A stretch of DNA of 50,873 nt from Burkholderiaceae bacterium (GCA_021738065.1 JAIPCT010000016.1:1-50873); one strand, 5' to 3'. Shown: positions 37,685-46,612, counted from the stretch's first letter. The notes: generated by a model not told the origin, from the letters alone. A program made the numbers and translations.

Positions 37685-38879
37685 ACCGAATATTAGAACC
37701 GCTGACAAAACGCTGCTGGCCGAGGCAATGCAGGAAGCGCGCAACAACTCGATTCACCTGCTTGACGACCTTGCGGGCTGGAACGAGCGCACCAAAGCGG
37801 ATACTACACGGGCCTCCCACCCCTTACATGTCCCCTGCCTGGACATCATCAATCCGCCACTATGGGAACTGGGGCACGTTGCCTGGTTCACGGAGTACTG
37901 GTGCCGGCGCTACCAAGGCGAAAATTCGCCTCTCCGCGCGTCGCTCCTGAAGGATGCCGACCGCTGGTATGACTCGCGCAATGTCGCGCATGACAGTCGC
38001 TGGCAGCTCGACCTTCCCGATTGGACCGGCACCCGACGCTATCTCGAAAACACGCTCGCTGACGCCCTCGATTCGCTGCTGGAGCTTCCGGATACCGACG
38101 CCGCGCTTTACTTTCATCGGCTGGCCCTGCTGCACGAAGACATGCACGACGAGGCGTTTCGTTACACGCGACAAACCCTGTCCTGGCCGTCGACGGACGA
38201 GTTGTACGCCCTGCCACCGCTTGCCGATATCGAACTGGCCGGCGGCGAATTCCTGATGGGCTCCGCGCCCGCAAAACCGGGATTTGTCTTCGACAATGAA
38301 AAATGGGCGCATCCGCGACACGTTGAGCGCTTCGCCATTTCTGCCTCGCCGACAAAAAATTCGGAGTACCTCGCTTTCGTCGAGGCGGACGGCTATCAAG
38401 ACCGTCGATGGTGGTCAGACGCGGGCCGCGCGTGGCTCCTCGCCAGCGGCCAGACCATGCCCCGCTACTGGCGATGCGAGAACGGTCGCTGGCAGCAACG
38501 GCGCTTTGCCGACTGGATCGAACTGGCGCCTGATCAAGCCGTAATTCACCTTACGGCGCACGAGGCCGACGCCTGGTGTCGTTGGGCCGGCCGTCGCCTG
38601 CCGAGTGAGTCCGAGTGGGAGTTCGCCGCATTGCAGGCCGGCCCTTTCGATTGGGGCAGCCAGGTCTGGGAATGGACGGCCAGCGCGTTTGCACCCTATC
38701 CGGGGTTCAGCCCCGACCCCTACGCCGAATATGCCGCGCCGTTTTTCCACAGCCATCGCAGCGTGCGCGGCGGCTCCTTTGCCACCCGCGAACGCATGCG
38801 CAACCCGCGCTATCGCAACTACTACGAAGCGCATCGTGACGATATTTTCATTGGCTTTCGCAGCTGTAGGAACGATTGA
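37677..38879 (+). CDS. senA: Selenoneine synthase SenA (EgtB-like non-haem iron enzyme)
   Basis: 400-residue EgtB/FGE-fold enzyme expected to couple hercynine with a selenosugar, giving selenoneine. The N-terminal DinB-like part has GHVAWF (His67) and the iron triad motif HEDMHDE (His153, His157). The C-terminal formylglycine-enzyme-like domain runs from GGEFLMGSAPA through CRWAGRRLPSESEWEFAAL and VRGGSFATRERMRNPRYRN to IGFRSC. EgtB of ergothioneine synthesis is the alternative, but the neighbours SelD and SenB favour SenA. The ATG at 37677 is preferred; ATG at 37728 (preceded by GAGG) would remove 17 residues and the overlap with senB. Confidence 0.87.
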   Translation: MDIPNIRTADKTLLAEAMQEARNNSIHLLDDLAGWNERTKADTTRASHPLHVPCLDIINPPLWELGHVAWFTEYWCRRYQGENSPLRASLLKDADRWYDSRNVAHDSRWQLDLPDWTGTRRYLENTLADALDSLLELPDTDAALYFHRLALLHEDMHDEAFRYTRQTLSWPSTDELYALPPLADIELAGGEFLMGSAPAKPGFVFDNEKWAHPRHVERFAISASPTKNSEYLAFVEADGYQDRRWWSDAGRAWLLASGQTMPRYWRCENGRWQQRRFADWIELAPDQAVIHLTAHEADAWCRWAGRRLPSESEWEFAALQAGPFDWGSQVWEWTASAFAPYPGFSPDPYAEYAAPFFHSHRSVRGGSFATRERMRNPRYRNYYEAHRDDIFIGFRSCRND

Positions 38880-38929
38880 CGTGCTGCCAACCGGTCGGGA
38901 TATTGGAATCGAAAAAAATCGAAATGATC

Positions 38930-39017
38930 ACCACGGAGAACACGGAGGGCACGGAGAAAGACAAGCCCTTGAAAAAGCGCTCTGAGTGTTCTCCGTGTTC
39001 TCCGTGTTCTCCGTGGT
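38930..39017. repeat. Inverted repeat, member 3 of the ACCAC-CACRGMGA hairpin family
   Basis: The left arm (38930-38958), starting ACCACGGAGAACACGGAG, is the inverse of 38989-39017 with two mismatches over 29 bases; the loop is 30 bases. Each arm is made of three tandem CACGGAG-type units. It lies between the convergent ends of senA and azlD and could end transcription from both sides. A frame across it reads HGEHGEHGEH and is not a gene. Confidence 0.75.
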
Positions 39018-39038
39018 AAAGCTTTTCAGCTTGCCTGA

Positions 39039-39353
39039 CTACCCGGACTGCTGCAGCACAAAAAGCGCTAGAAAGCCACAGCCGATGGTGAGCAAGGTAT
39101 TGCGCCACACGGCCGCAACGGCAATTGCGACCATGCCGGCCCAGAGGCGCGGATTGTCTCCGCCAAGAAGGATCTCGCCTTGCACCAGCAGCAGTTCAGG
39201 CATGGTCAGCGCGGTCAATGCGGCAATGGGGACGAAGGGCAGCAAGCGGCGGAACCAGGACGGCGGCTGAAAGTGCCCTTCCGCCGCGATGAAGGAATAG
39301 CGAATCAGAAAAGTCACCAGGCCGCAGAGGATCATCAGCCACCAGATGTTCAT
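39039..39353 (-). CDS. azlD: AzlD-type branched-chain amino acid transport subunit
   Basis: 104-residue hydrophobic protein with about four membrane helices (MNIWWLMILCGLVTFLIRYSF, then RLLPFVPIAALTALTMPELLL and two more). With AzlC it forms a LIV-E-type exporter for branched-chain amino acids. The ATG at 39351-39353 overlaps the azlC stop as ATGA; a longer frame to 39626 is the shadow of azlC. Confidence 0.9.
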   Translation of the reverse strand: MNIWWLMILCGLVTFLIRYSFIAAEGHFQPPSWFRRLLPFVPIAALTALTMPELLLVQGEILLGGDNPRLWAGMVAIAVAAVWRNTLLTIGCGFLALFVLQQSG

Positions 39354-40057
39354 TTGCGCTTGCTCCGCATCGCCTCTGACAGAACAGCACCGACCACCAG
39401 CCCGGCAAGGGCGCCGACGAACAGGCCCACTTTGTAGGGCAGCGCAGCCAGGGCCACGGCAGTGGCGCCCGCCGCCAGCGCCGCCAGCAATAGCGCGGGG
39501 CTTTGAATCATCGGCACCACGATGGCGATGAAGGTCAGCGGCAGCGCAAAATCTAGTCCGAGATTCGGCGGCAATTGTGTCCCGATCAGCACACCGGCCA
39601 GGGTCGCCAACTGCCAACTGGCCCACAAGCCGATACCGGAGCCGAACAGTATCCAGTGCGCCGGCGCGGATTTCGAAGAATCCGACCCGGCCGCGAGCAG
39701 GTGAGGAATCGCCGCGGCATAGGCTTCATCCGTGAGCAAATAGGCCAGCAGGACTTTCCAGCGCTGCGGCAGATGCGCCAGCATCGGCGCTACTGAAGCG
39801 CTATACAACGCATGTCGCAAATTCACCAGTCCCACCGCACCGGCGCTGAGCAGCAGCGGCGCCCCGGCACCCACCAGTTGCGCCAGCAGAAACTGGGCTG
39901 ATCCGGCGAAAACGATTGAAGACATGGCCATCGCGGCGAGCGGCGGAATCCCGCTTTGCAATGCGACCACACCGTAAATCAGGCCAAACGGCGCAACGCC
40001 CAGCAGTATCGGTGCGACCGATCGCAGACCCAGGGAAAACGCTGCACCCGCTTTCAT
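39350..40057 (-). CDS. azlC: AzlC family branched-chain amino acid exporter, large subunit
   Basis: 235-residue inner-membrane protein. GVAPFGLIYGVVALQSGIPP, SSIVFAGSAQFLLAQL and VNLRHALYSASVAP are the family hallmarks, followed by YLLTDEAYA. It works with AzlD encoded downstream. The ATG at 40055-40057 overlaps the stop codon of the upstream DMT transporter gene (ATGA), so the three transporter genes are coupled. Confidence 0.92.
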   Translation of the reverse strand: MKAGAAFSLGLRSVAPILLGVAPFGLIYGVVALQSGIPPLAAMAMSSIVFAGSAQFLLAQLVGAGAPLLLSAGAVGLVNLRHALYSASVAPMLAHLPQRWKVLLAYLLTDEAYAAAIPHLLAAGSDSSKSAPAHWILFGSGIGLWASWQLATLAGVLIGTQLPPNLGLDFALPLTFIAIVVPMIQSPALLLAALAAGATAVALAALPYKVGLFVGALAGLVVGAVLSEAMRSKRK

Positions 40058-40938
40058 TTGCGTGCCGGCAGATTGACCAGCAAGATGCCGCCCACCACCA
40101 TCGCCGCGGCGACAAAAAAATGCAGGCTGGGCTGGTCGTTCATCAACAGCATGCCGAACAGCACACCAAACAGCGGCGTCAGGAAGGAGAACACCAACAG
40201 GCGGCCAGCCAGATAGCGCGTCAGCAGCCAGAACCACGCCAGATAGCTGATGAAGGCAACGATCACGATCTGATAGGCCATGGCCCATAAAGTCGGCGCT
40301 GACAGGACGCCGATGCCGCTTTCCCCGAACAGCCAGGACAGCGGAAACATCATCGCCGCGGAGATCACCAGTTGATAGAGCAGGACCTTGGTGGCGGTCA
40401 CCCGCGCCAAACCCGTCGCGCGTATCACCACCGTTGTTGCCGCCCAGAACAGCGCCGCGAGCACGCCAAACGCGTCGCCCAGAAAACTGCCGCCCGATGC
40501 CTTGTCGACGAAAGCCACCACCAGCCCGGCAAACGCCAGCAGCACGCCCGCCCATTGCCGGACACCCATGCGCTCGCCCGGCACAAAGAAGTGCAAACCC
40601 AGCACCGTGAAGCAGGGCGCGGTATAGAGAAACACCACCAGCCGCGATACCGTGGTGTGGTCGACACCGACGAAGATGAAGAGAAACTCCAGCCCGAACA
40701 GCAGGCCGGCCAGCAAACCCGGCCGCAACGACGCATCATTGCCAAAGAGCGGGATTCCGCGCCAGCGCGCCCAGACAAACACCAGGATGGCGGCCCCGGC
40801 TGAACGCAACCCGGCTTGCAGGATGGGACTGATGTCGGCGCCGGCAATTTTTATCGCCACCTGCTGCAGGCCCCAACAAGCGCACAACAGCACCATCAGC
40901 CCGAAGGCCGCCGGCCCGGGCGCAATGCGGCTATTCAT
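40054..40938 (-). CDS. DMT-superfamily (EamA) transporter
   Basis: 294-residue inner-membrane protein with two EamA repeats and about ten helices. GLMVLLCACWGLQQVAIKIAG starts the first repeat and FGVLAALFWAATTVVIRATG the second. Export of an amino acid or other small metabolite is likely because it is coupled to azlCD, but the substrate is not known. It starts 6 bases after the pit stop codon. Confidence 0.9.
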   Translation of the reverse strand: MNSRIAPGPAAFGLMVLLCACWGLQQVAIKIAGADISPILQAGLRSAGAAILVFVWARWRGIPLFGNDASLRPGLLAGLLFGLEFLFIFVGVDHTTVSRLVVFLYTAPCFTVLGLHFFVPGERMGVRQWAGVLLAFAGLVVAFVDKASGGSFLGDAFGVLAALFWAATTVVIRATGLARVTATKVLLYQLVISAAMMFPLSWLFGESGIGVLSAPTLWAMAYQIVIVAFISYLAWFWLLTRYLAGRLLVFSFLTPLFGVLFGMLLMNDQPSLHFFVAAAMVVGGILLVNLPARK

Positions 40939-40944
40939 GACAAA

Positions 40945-41952
40945 TCACAACAGCAGCTGCGCCAGCCACCAGGCGAGAGCGGCAATCAGCGCGCTCGCCG
41001 GAATGGTCAGGATCCATGCCCAGACAATGCCGCCGGCGATACCCCAGCGCACATTGCTGGCGCCTTTGGCGGTGCCGACACCGACAATCGCGCCGGTAAT
41101 GGTATGCGTGGTCGACACGGGAATACCCAGGCCGGTGGCCAGAAACAGCGTAATTGCGCCGCCCGTCTCGGCGCAGAAGCCGCCGACCGGCCGCAACTTG
41201 GTGATGCGTTGGCCCATGGTCTTGACGATGCGCCAGCCGCCGAACATGGTGCCCAGGCCCATCGCTGCGTAGCAGGAAAAGACAACCCACATCGGCACCG
41301 ACTCGGCGGTCTTCGAAACACCGGCCGCGACCAGCAGCATCCAGATGATGCCGATGGTTTTCTGCGCATCATTGCCGCCGTGGCCGAGGCTGTAAAGCGC
41401 CGCCGAGACCAGCTGCAAGCGTCGGAACCTCTTGTCCACCTTGCGCGGCGTGCTGCCATTCATCAACCAGGCAATCCCCACCATCATCAAACCGCCCAGC
41501 AGCAAACCGAGCAGTGGCGCCACCAGAATGAAGGCCAGCACCTTGCCGATGCCGGACCAGATCAGGGAACCGGCGCCGGCCTTGGCCATTGCCGCGCCGG
41601 CCAGGCCGCCGATAAGCGCATGGGACGAACTTGAAGGAATGCCGTAATACCAGGTGATGATGTTCCAGGCGATGGCGCCGATCAGGGCGCCGAAAATCAC
41701 GTAGTGATCGACGATCGCGGGGTCGATCGTGCCCTTGCCTATGGTGGAGGCGACCTTGAGCTGAAACACCGCGATTGCCGCGACATTGAAGAAGGCCGCC
41801 CAGGCAACCGCATGATGTGGCTTCAAGACTCCGGTAGACACCACGGTGGCGATCGAATTGGCCGCATCGTGAAATCCGTTCATGAAGTCGAAGACGAGCG
41901 CCAGCAGCACCAACACGACCAGCACCGTCAGACTCATCTCGACCGCTTGCAT
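40945..41952 (-). CDS. Inorganic phosphate transporter, Pit family
   Basis: 335-residue low-affinity phosphate symporter. The duplicated signatures FDFMNGFHDAANSIATVVSTGV near the N-terminus and HGGNDAQKTIGI plus GIPVSTTHTITGAIVG in the second half are diagnostic, as is GIPSSSSHALIGGL. It is paired with a DUF47/PhoU-like gene 9 bases upstream. ATG at 41952 is used; ATG at 41937 (MSLTVL) is also possible. Confidence 0.95.
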   Translation of the reverse strand: MQAVEMSLTVLVVLVLLALVFDFMNGFHDAANSIATVVSTGVLKPHHAVAWAAFFNVAAIAVFQLKVASTIGKGTIDPAIVDHYVIFGALIGAIAWNIITWYYGIPSSSSHALIGGLAGAAMAKAGAGSLIWSGIGKVLAFILVAPLLGLLLGGLMMVGIAWLMNGSTPRKVDKRFRRLQLVSAALYSLGHGGNDAQKTIGIIWMLLVAAGVSKTAESVPMWVVFSCYAAMGLGTMFGGWRIVKTMGQRITKLRPVGGFCAETGGAITLFLATGLGIPVSTTHTITGAIVGVGTAKGASNVRWGIAGGIVWAWILTIPASALIAALAWWLAQLLL

Positions 41953-41961
41953 GGCGATCGC

Positions 41962-42600
41962 TCAGGAATTCTCGAGGATGATGCCCTCGATGATGTTCGC
42001 GACATCTCCGGAGCGGTCGGTGACGGACTCGAGCAATTCGTAGATGCCCTTCATCTTGATCAACTGACGCACGTCCTCTTCTTCGCGAAACAGCTTGGTA
42101 ATGCCCGTGCGCATGACGCGGTCGGCATCCGATTCAAGCTGATCGATTTCACGGCACAGCTTGAGCATGGCCGGTGCGTTGTCCATCTTGTGCAACAGTG
42201 CCACCACCAATTTCACCCGCTCGCAACCCGAGGCAACGATGTCCGAAAGCTGCCTGGCTTCCGGCGTCAGCTTGCGAATGTCATAGAGATACATGGCCTC
42301 GGCGAAATCCTGGATCAAATCGAGGATATCGTCCAGGCGCATGATCAATCGATGTATCTCGTCACGATCCAGCGGTGTGTTGAACGAGGTATGCAGCAAG
42401 GCGATGGTTTCATGAGTGATCCTGTCCGCCGCCCGCTCGATCTCGTCGATGTTTTGAACATGCTGGGCGAGCACTTCGGGGCCTTTCTCCAACTCATCCA
42501 CCAATATCACCAACTGCCGTCCGCCCTTGACGATCAGATCCGCATGGGCATTGAACAGATCGAAGAATTTTGCTTCTTTGGGCATCAATCGGGAAAACAT
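41962..42600 (-). CDS. DUF47 / PhoU-like Pit accessory protein
   Basis: 212-residue all-helical cytoplasmic protein. LMPKEAKFFDLFNAHADLIV, the metal-binding type acidic repeats (DEIERAADRITHETI and REIDQLESDADRVMR) and LMRLDDILDLIQDFAEAMYLYD fit the DUF47 family that is encoded next to Pit transporters and is thought to modulate them. ATG at 42598-42600 gives MFSRLMPKEAKFF; frames upstream of it are unsupported. Confidence 0.93.
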   Translation of the reverse strand: MFSRLMPKEAKFFDLFNAHADLIVKGGRQLVILVDELEKGPEVLAQHVQNIDEIERAADRITHETIALLHTSFNTPLDRDEIHRLIMRLDDILDLIQDFAEAMYLYDIRKLTPEARQLSDIVASGCERVKLVVALLHKMDNAPAMLKLCREIDQLESDADRVMRTGITKLFREEEDVRQLIKMKGIYELLESVTDRSGDVANIIEGIILENS

Positions 42601-42671
42601 CGGACACCGCCGCAGGGTTGAAAAACACGCGGAGTTTATCAGCGCACGGCGCGATCCGGTGTTCGCGCTAC

Positions 42672-42680
42672 TGGTAGAAT
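42672..42680 (+). promoter_or_regulatory. Putative extended -10 promoter of the DUF2863 gene
   Basis: TGGTAGAAT fits TGnTATAAT with one mismatch, about 50 bases before the ATG at 42730. No -35 box seen. Confidence 0.33.
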
Positions 42681-42729
42681 TCCTCCTCATCAGCTTTGCC
42701 GGTTCTCGTCGTTCGGCCCCTTTTTGACC

Positions 42730-43902
42730 ATGAAACGCAACCGCCCTCCACGGCGCTCCCGACAGACGCCGGACTCGGTGTTACTCGAGCGCCTCACCAC
42801 TCGACTCAGCCAGTCATCGAACCGAATCGAGGATGCCTATTGGGAAATCCGCCTGGCGACTCACATCGATCGCCTGCTTGCCGATGACAGCGAGGAGCCC
42901 CTGATCACGGTGCTGGACCAGCTGTATACCGGCGGTTCGCGGGCGTATGACGAGCTGGCCGATATGATTGAATCCTGTGCCGAAACCCGGCGCGCCACGA
43001 CGGACAGCGAACTTGAGGTAGTGATGATCGCCGTGCCGCTGCTGGCCTGGTCGCGCTTCAAGATTCCCTCCGGCGCCATCCCCGGCGCGCAACTGGATGC
43101 GGTGCGGGTTCACCTGCAGGCTCATGTCCTCGCCGCCGAGGCAAAACTCGGCCTCTGCGACATTCTTTACAGCCCGGACCAGTTGCCGCAAAACTACGTC
43201 GACACCGCCGCGCTGACGGGCAAACTGGCCAAGGCCGCGGTTCATGGCCGCAACCTGAAAATCGATCCCGCGCAATTGCAGGAGACCATGAGTTTCCTCT
43301 CCGACACCCGCTACCTGCTGGGCGCCGTGGCGGCACCGCGCGGCGCGGCGCTGTTTCGCTGGCAGGAAGACGACGGCGACCCGGCGGAGGTGCTCCGCCA
43401 ATGGACGCAACAGGGCGGCGACGCCTTGCGTCCCCTGCTTCCCGCCTGTGCGGTGGAGTTCCTGCCGGTACTGGCCTATCACGCGGCGGTACGCGATGCC
43501 GATCGCGCCTCGCGTCCCTGGTCACTGCGGGCCGCGGTCGCCTTTTTGCAAACCGTGCTGAATCGCCCGGCCAGCGAGTTGCTCGCCGTGGTCGCGCCCT
43601 TTCACGATCGCCAGCTCGAAGAGTTCCGCATTGGTTTCACCCAGCGCGGTGACAGCAGTGTCGTCCATGGCGTGGTCTGGCCCTTGCTGGACAACGAGGA
43701 CGAAAACCACGAGGCGCCGGCACAGATCGAAGCCGCACTGCGGGAAGCCGGCGTCAGCAACGTGCTGATGCTCGAGCAGCGCTTCCCTCTGGAATTCTGC
43801 GACGACTGTGGCGCCCCGCTCTACCCCAATCCCGAGGGCGAGCCGGTGCACGCCGAACTACCCGAAGACCAGGCGGAAGCCGCCCCCCGTCACCTGCACT
43901 GA
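42730..43902 (+). CDS. DUF2863 family protein
   Basis: 390-residue soluble protein of a family restricted, as far as is known, mainly to betaproteobacteria. Features: a basic proline-rich N-terminus (KRNRPPRRSRQTP), a helical N-terminal third, a central region with AVPLLAWSRFKIPSGAIP, and a C-terminal CDDCGAPLYPNPEGEPVHAELP that looks like half of a zinc ribbon (CxxC) with an acidic tail. Function unknown. The ATG at 42730 is chosen; a TTG two codons earlier is possible. No partner gene is obvious, since both flanking units are divergent or convergent. Confidence 0.87.
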   Translation: MKRNRPPRRSRQTPDSVLLERLTTRLSQSSNRIEDAYWEIRLATHIDRLLADDSEEPLITVLDQLYTGGSRAYDELADMIESCAETRRATTDSELEVVMIAVPLLAWSRFKIPSGAIPGAQLDAVRVHLQAHVLAAEAKLGLCDILYSPDQLPQNYVDTAALTGKLAKAAVHGRNLKIDPAQLQETMSFLSDTRYLLGAVAAPRGAALFRWQEDDGDPAEVLRQWTQQGGDALRPLLPACAVEFLPVLAYHAAVRDADRASRPWSLRAAVAFLQTVLNRPASELLAVVAPFHDRQLEEFRIGFTQRGDSSVVHGVVWPLLDNEDENHEAPAQIEAALREAGVSNVLMLEQRFPLEFCDDCGAPLYPNPEGEPVHAELPEDQAEAAPRHLH

Positions 43903-43969
43903 TCGTGCAGCGCTGCCGGCTGTGCAACGCCGGCGCGGTGGCAAACCGCAGGATCGCGTTGCCACCCGT

Positions 43970-43995
43970 CGCCGTATCACCAGCGCCGACTTTTC
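43970..43995. repeat. Copy B of a short dispersed motif
   Basis: CGCCGTATCACC followed by AGCGCCGACTTTTC in the 244-base gap between the DUF2863 gene and dadA; it differs from copy C (48106-48131) at 4 of 26 positions. Nothing else was recognised in this gap. Confidence 0.4.
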
Positions 43996-44146
43996 GACGC
44001 GATATCACGCGCTCAAACGACGGGTGATCGTCGAGCGAAGCGCGCAATCAATCGTCTTCCCCGTGAGCGGGAGTTTCAGTCGGATTGGCTCTTCCTGCAG
44101 CGTTTACCCTGCTTCTTCAGGGATCTCGCCATTCACCGCAGCAACG

Positions 44147-45400
44147 TCAAAGACGATAGGGCGCCGGATCAAGACCCGGATCACGGCCTGCCACCAGATC
44201 GGCGAGCAGGCGCGCCGAACCGCAGGCGAGCGTCCAGCCCAGGGTGCCATGCCCCGTGTTGAGCCAGAGCCCGGCCAACCCGGCAGCGCTCAGGTCACCG
44301 ACCAAGGGTACATTGCCGGGCGTGGCCGGGCGCAGCCCGGCCCAGTAGTCGATGTTGTTCACCGCGGCCAAAGCGGGAAAGATTTCGTGGATGCGGCGCA
44401 CCAGAACCTGGCAGCGAGGCATGTTGAGCGAGGTATCGTAGCCGGTGAACTCGGCGGTGCCCGCCACCCGCAGGGATTGCCCGAGTCGCGAAATGACGAT
44501 CTTCGAACCGTCGTCGGTGAGGCTCACCGTCGGCGCCAGCACGCCGGCGGGCAACGCCAGCGTCGCCGAATAGCCCTTGGCCGGATACACCGGCAAACGC
44601 AGGCCCAATGGTTGCAGGAGCAAGGGCGAATAGCTGCCCATGGCCAGCACCGTCATGTCGGCGTCAACACGCTCACCCGAGGCCAGATGCACGCTGCTCA
44701 GCCGGCCGCCTTCGCGCTGCAAGGCACGCACCGTCTCGCCGAAGCGGAACCGCACGCCACGCGCCGCAGCATGACGCGCCAGCGCCTCGGTGAAGCGTCG
44801 CGCGTCGCCCGATTCGTCGCGGGCGGTATACGTGCCACCCACCACCGGAATTCGTGATCCAGCCAATGCGGGCTCGATGGCTAGGCATTCCGCCGCGGTT
44901 TTCGGCAGCCGCTCGCAGCCGAATTCGCGCATCAATGCAGCCTGTGGCAGCGCCTGGTCGAATTCGCGGGGGTCGGTGTAGAAATGCAGAATGCCGCGTT
45001 CCAGATGATCGTATTCCAGCGCCAACTGATGGCGCAAGGACTGCAGCGCGGTGCGACTGGCCAGGCCCAAACCCACGATGGCGCCGATGTTGGCCCGCAC
45101 CCGCGCGGCGGTGCATTGGCGCAGAAAACGCAGGCCCCAGAGCCATTGCGCCGGATCTGCACGCATGCGCCAGAGCAAGGGGGCATCTTCGCGCCCCAGC
45201 CATTTCAGCGCCAACCGGGGCGCCCGCGGGCTGGCCCAGGGCTCGGCGTGGCTCACCGAAATCTGGCCACCATTGGCGCAACTGGTTTCCTGCGCGGGCT
45301 CCGGCTGCCGATCGAAAACCGTGACCTCGTGGCCATCCGCCGCCAGATACCAGGCGCTGGTCACGCCGACCACGCCGGCGCCGAGCACGCTCACGCGCAT
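44147..45400 (-). CDS. dadA: D-amino acid dehydrogenase small subunit (DadA)
   Basis: 417-residue FAD enzyme that deaminates D-amino acids oxidatively and feeds electrons into the respiratory chain. [29 protein letters not shown] is the N-terminal FAD fold, [20 protein letters not shown] the family motif, and [15 protein letters not shown] and [23 protein letters not shown] the C-terminal part. It is a stand-alone gene, divergent from msrB; no alanine racemase is adjacent. Confidence 0.94.
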   Translation of the reverse strand: MRVSVLGAGVVGVTSAWYLAADGHEVTVFDRQPEPAQETSCANGGQISVSHAEPWASPRAPRLALKWLGREDAPLLWRMRADPAQWLWGLRFLRQCTAARVRANIGAIVGLGLASRTALQSLRHQLALEYDHLERGILHFYTDPREFDQALPQAALMREFGCERLPKTAAECLAIEPALAGSRIPVVGGTYTARDESGDARRFTEALARHAAARGVRFRFGETVRALQREGGRLSSVHLASGERVDADMTVLAMGSYSPLLLQPLGLRLPVYPAKGYSATLALPAGVLAPTVSLTDDGSKIVISRLGQSLRVAGTAEFTGYDTSLNMPRCQVLVRRIHEIFPALAAVNNIDYWAGLRPATPGNVPLVGDLSAAGLAGLWLNTGHGTLGWTLACGSARLLADLVAGRDPGLDPAPYRL

Positions 45401-45480
45401 CGCATCGTCCTGAACTTTTTCACCTGTCGCGCGCTCTTACACCCCATGCAGCGGATTATAGTCAGCGTCCGGAGGTGCCA

Positions 45481-45921
45481 ATGAGCAATAAACCCAAGAT
45501 CAGCAAGACCGAAGCCGAATGGCGCGCGCAACTCACGCCGATGCAGTACCAGGTCACGCGCCAGAAAGCTACCGAGCGCGCCTTCAGCGGCGAATACTGG
45601 GACTGCAAGGAGCCCGGTACCTATCGCTGCATCGGTTGCGGCGAGCCCCTGTTCGAATCCGCGGCGAAATTCGATTCCGGCTGCGGCTGGCCCAGTTTCA
45701 CCGCACCCGTGGCCGGCCAGGGGATTACCGAAGTCGACGACTACAGCCACTTGATGGTGCGTACCGAGGTCGTTTGCAGCAACTGCGGCGCCCACCTCGG
45801 CCATGTCTTTGGCGACGGACCGGCGCCGACCGGTCAGCGTTATTGCATCAATTCGGCTTCGCTGGATTTATCCCTTGCAGAGCCATCCCCCAAGCCCCTT
45901 CCCGGCGAAGGGGGCGACTGA
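45481..45921 (+). CDS. msrB: Peptide-methionine (R)-S-oxide reductase MsrB
   Basis: 146-residue repair enzyme for methionine-R-sulfoxide. Zinc cysteines are in CIGCGEPLF and [21 protein letters not shown] is conserved and the catalytic cysteine is in RYCINSASL. Families normally end soon after that point; here a tail [16 protein letters not shown] follows, encoded by a hairpin-forming repeat-like sequence. ATG at 45481 with GGAGGT 6 bases upstream. Divergent from dadA. Confidence 0.95.
   Translation: MSNKPKISKTEAEWRAQLTPMQYQVTRQKATERAFSGEYWDCKEPGTYRCIGCGEPLFESAAKFDSGCGWPSFTAPVAGQGITEVDDYSHLMVRTEVVCSNCGAHLGHVFGDGPAPTGQRYCINSASLDLSLAEPSPKPLPGEGGD
45895..45913. repeat. Hairpin inside the 3' end of msrB
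   Basis: CCCCTTC (45895-45901) pairs with GAAGGGG (45907-45913) over a five-base loop, just before the msrB stop codon. The encoded [10 protein letters not shown] resembles tails made by dispersed palindromic repeats in other genomes, as far as I recall. Confidence 0.45.
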
Positions 45922-45972
45922 TTTGCTCGCCGTGCTCGATGGGTACCCGGCCGCCGCCTTATAATTCCACTC

Positions 45973-46545
45973 ATGAAATTTCTATTCGACCTCTTCCCGG
46001 TCATCCTCTTCTTCGTCGCGTTCAAGATCTTCGACATCTACATCGCCACCGGCGTGGTCATTGTCGCCACGATGGTGCAGATCGCCTGGGTCTGGCATCG
46101 TCACGGCAAGGTGGACACCATGCTCTGGGTCAGCCTGGGGCTGGTCGTTGTATTCGGCGGCGCGACACTGATCCTGCATGACGAAACCTTCATCAAATGG
46201 AAGCCGACCATCCTTTACTGGCTGTTCGCGGTGAGCCTGTTCGCATCGGCGCGTTTCTTCGGCAAGAACCTGATCACCGCCATGCTGGCCAAGCAACTGG
46301 AGCTCCCCGACGCCCTCTGGACTCGGCTCAACTACGCCTGGATCGGCTTTTTCACTGTCATGGGCGTGATCAACCTCTACGTCGCCTTCAATTTCAGCAC
46401 CGACACCTGGGTCAGCTTCAAGCTGTTCGGCGGCATGGGTTTGATGTTCGCTTTCATCATCATTCAAGGCATGGTGCTCGCCAAATACCTTCCCGAAGAA
46501 GCGGAGCAGCCCGCTCCCCAACCGCCGCCGCCGGGAAAGGGCTGA
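45973..46545 (+). CDS. yciB: Septation protein A family membrane protein (YciB)
   Basis: 190-residue inner-membrane protein with about five helices. [40 protein letters not shown] and [21 protein letters not shown] match YciB/IspZ, which affects cell envelope synthesis and septation. The C-terminus ends with a proline-rich [13 protein letters not shown]. It starts 51 bases after msrB and precedes the YciI-like gene, the usual yciB-yciI-bolA-ppi order of betaproteobacteria. Confidence 0.94.
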   Translation: MKFLFDLFPVILFFVAFKIFDIYIATGVVIVATMVQIAWVWHRHGKVDTMLWVSLGLVVVFGGATLILHDETFIKWKPTILYWLFAVSLFASARFFGKNLITAMLAKQLELPDALWTRLNYAWIGFFTVMGVINLYVAFNFSTDTWVSFKLFGGMGLMFAFIIIQGMVLAKYLPEEAEQPAPQPPPPGKG

Positions 46546-46612
46546 GCATGATTCGTCGCGCGCCCCAATGCAATGCCGCCGCAGGTCGAGGCGGATTTTC
46601 GGAGAATATCTG

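Noticed and set aside
37677-38879. Calling the EgtB-like gene ergothioneine synthase EgtB
   Set aside because: The fold and iron motif fit both, but the neighbours are SelD and a SenB-type glycosyltransferase and there is no egtD, egtC or egtE nearby, so SenA is preferred.
38930-39017. Possible CRISPR array because of short tandem repeats
   Set aside because: The units are 9-10 bases, have no spacers and are arranged as one inverted repeat; no cas gene is present.
38848-39108. An 86-codon frame with HGEHGEHGEH
   Set aside because: Product of the tandem CACGGAG units in the hairpin between senA and azlD; overlaps the 3' ends of two real genes.
45457-45462. TATAGT as a -10 box for msrB
   Set aside because: The expected start site would leave too little room before the ribosome site at about 45470, and no -35 box fits.
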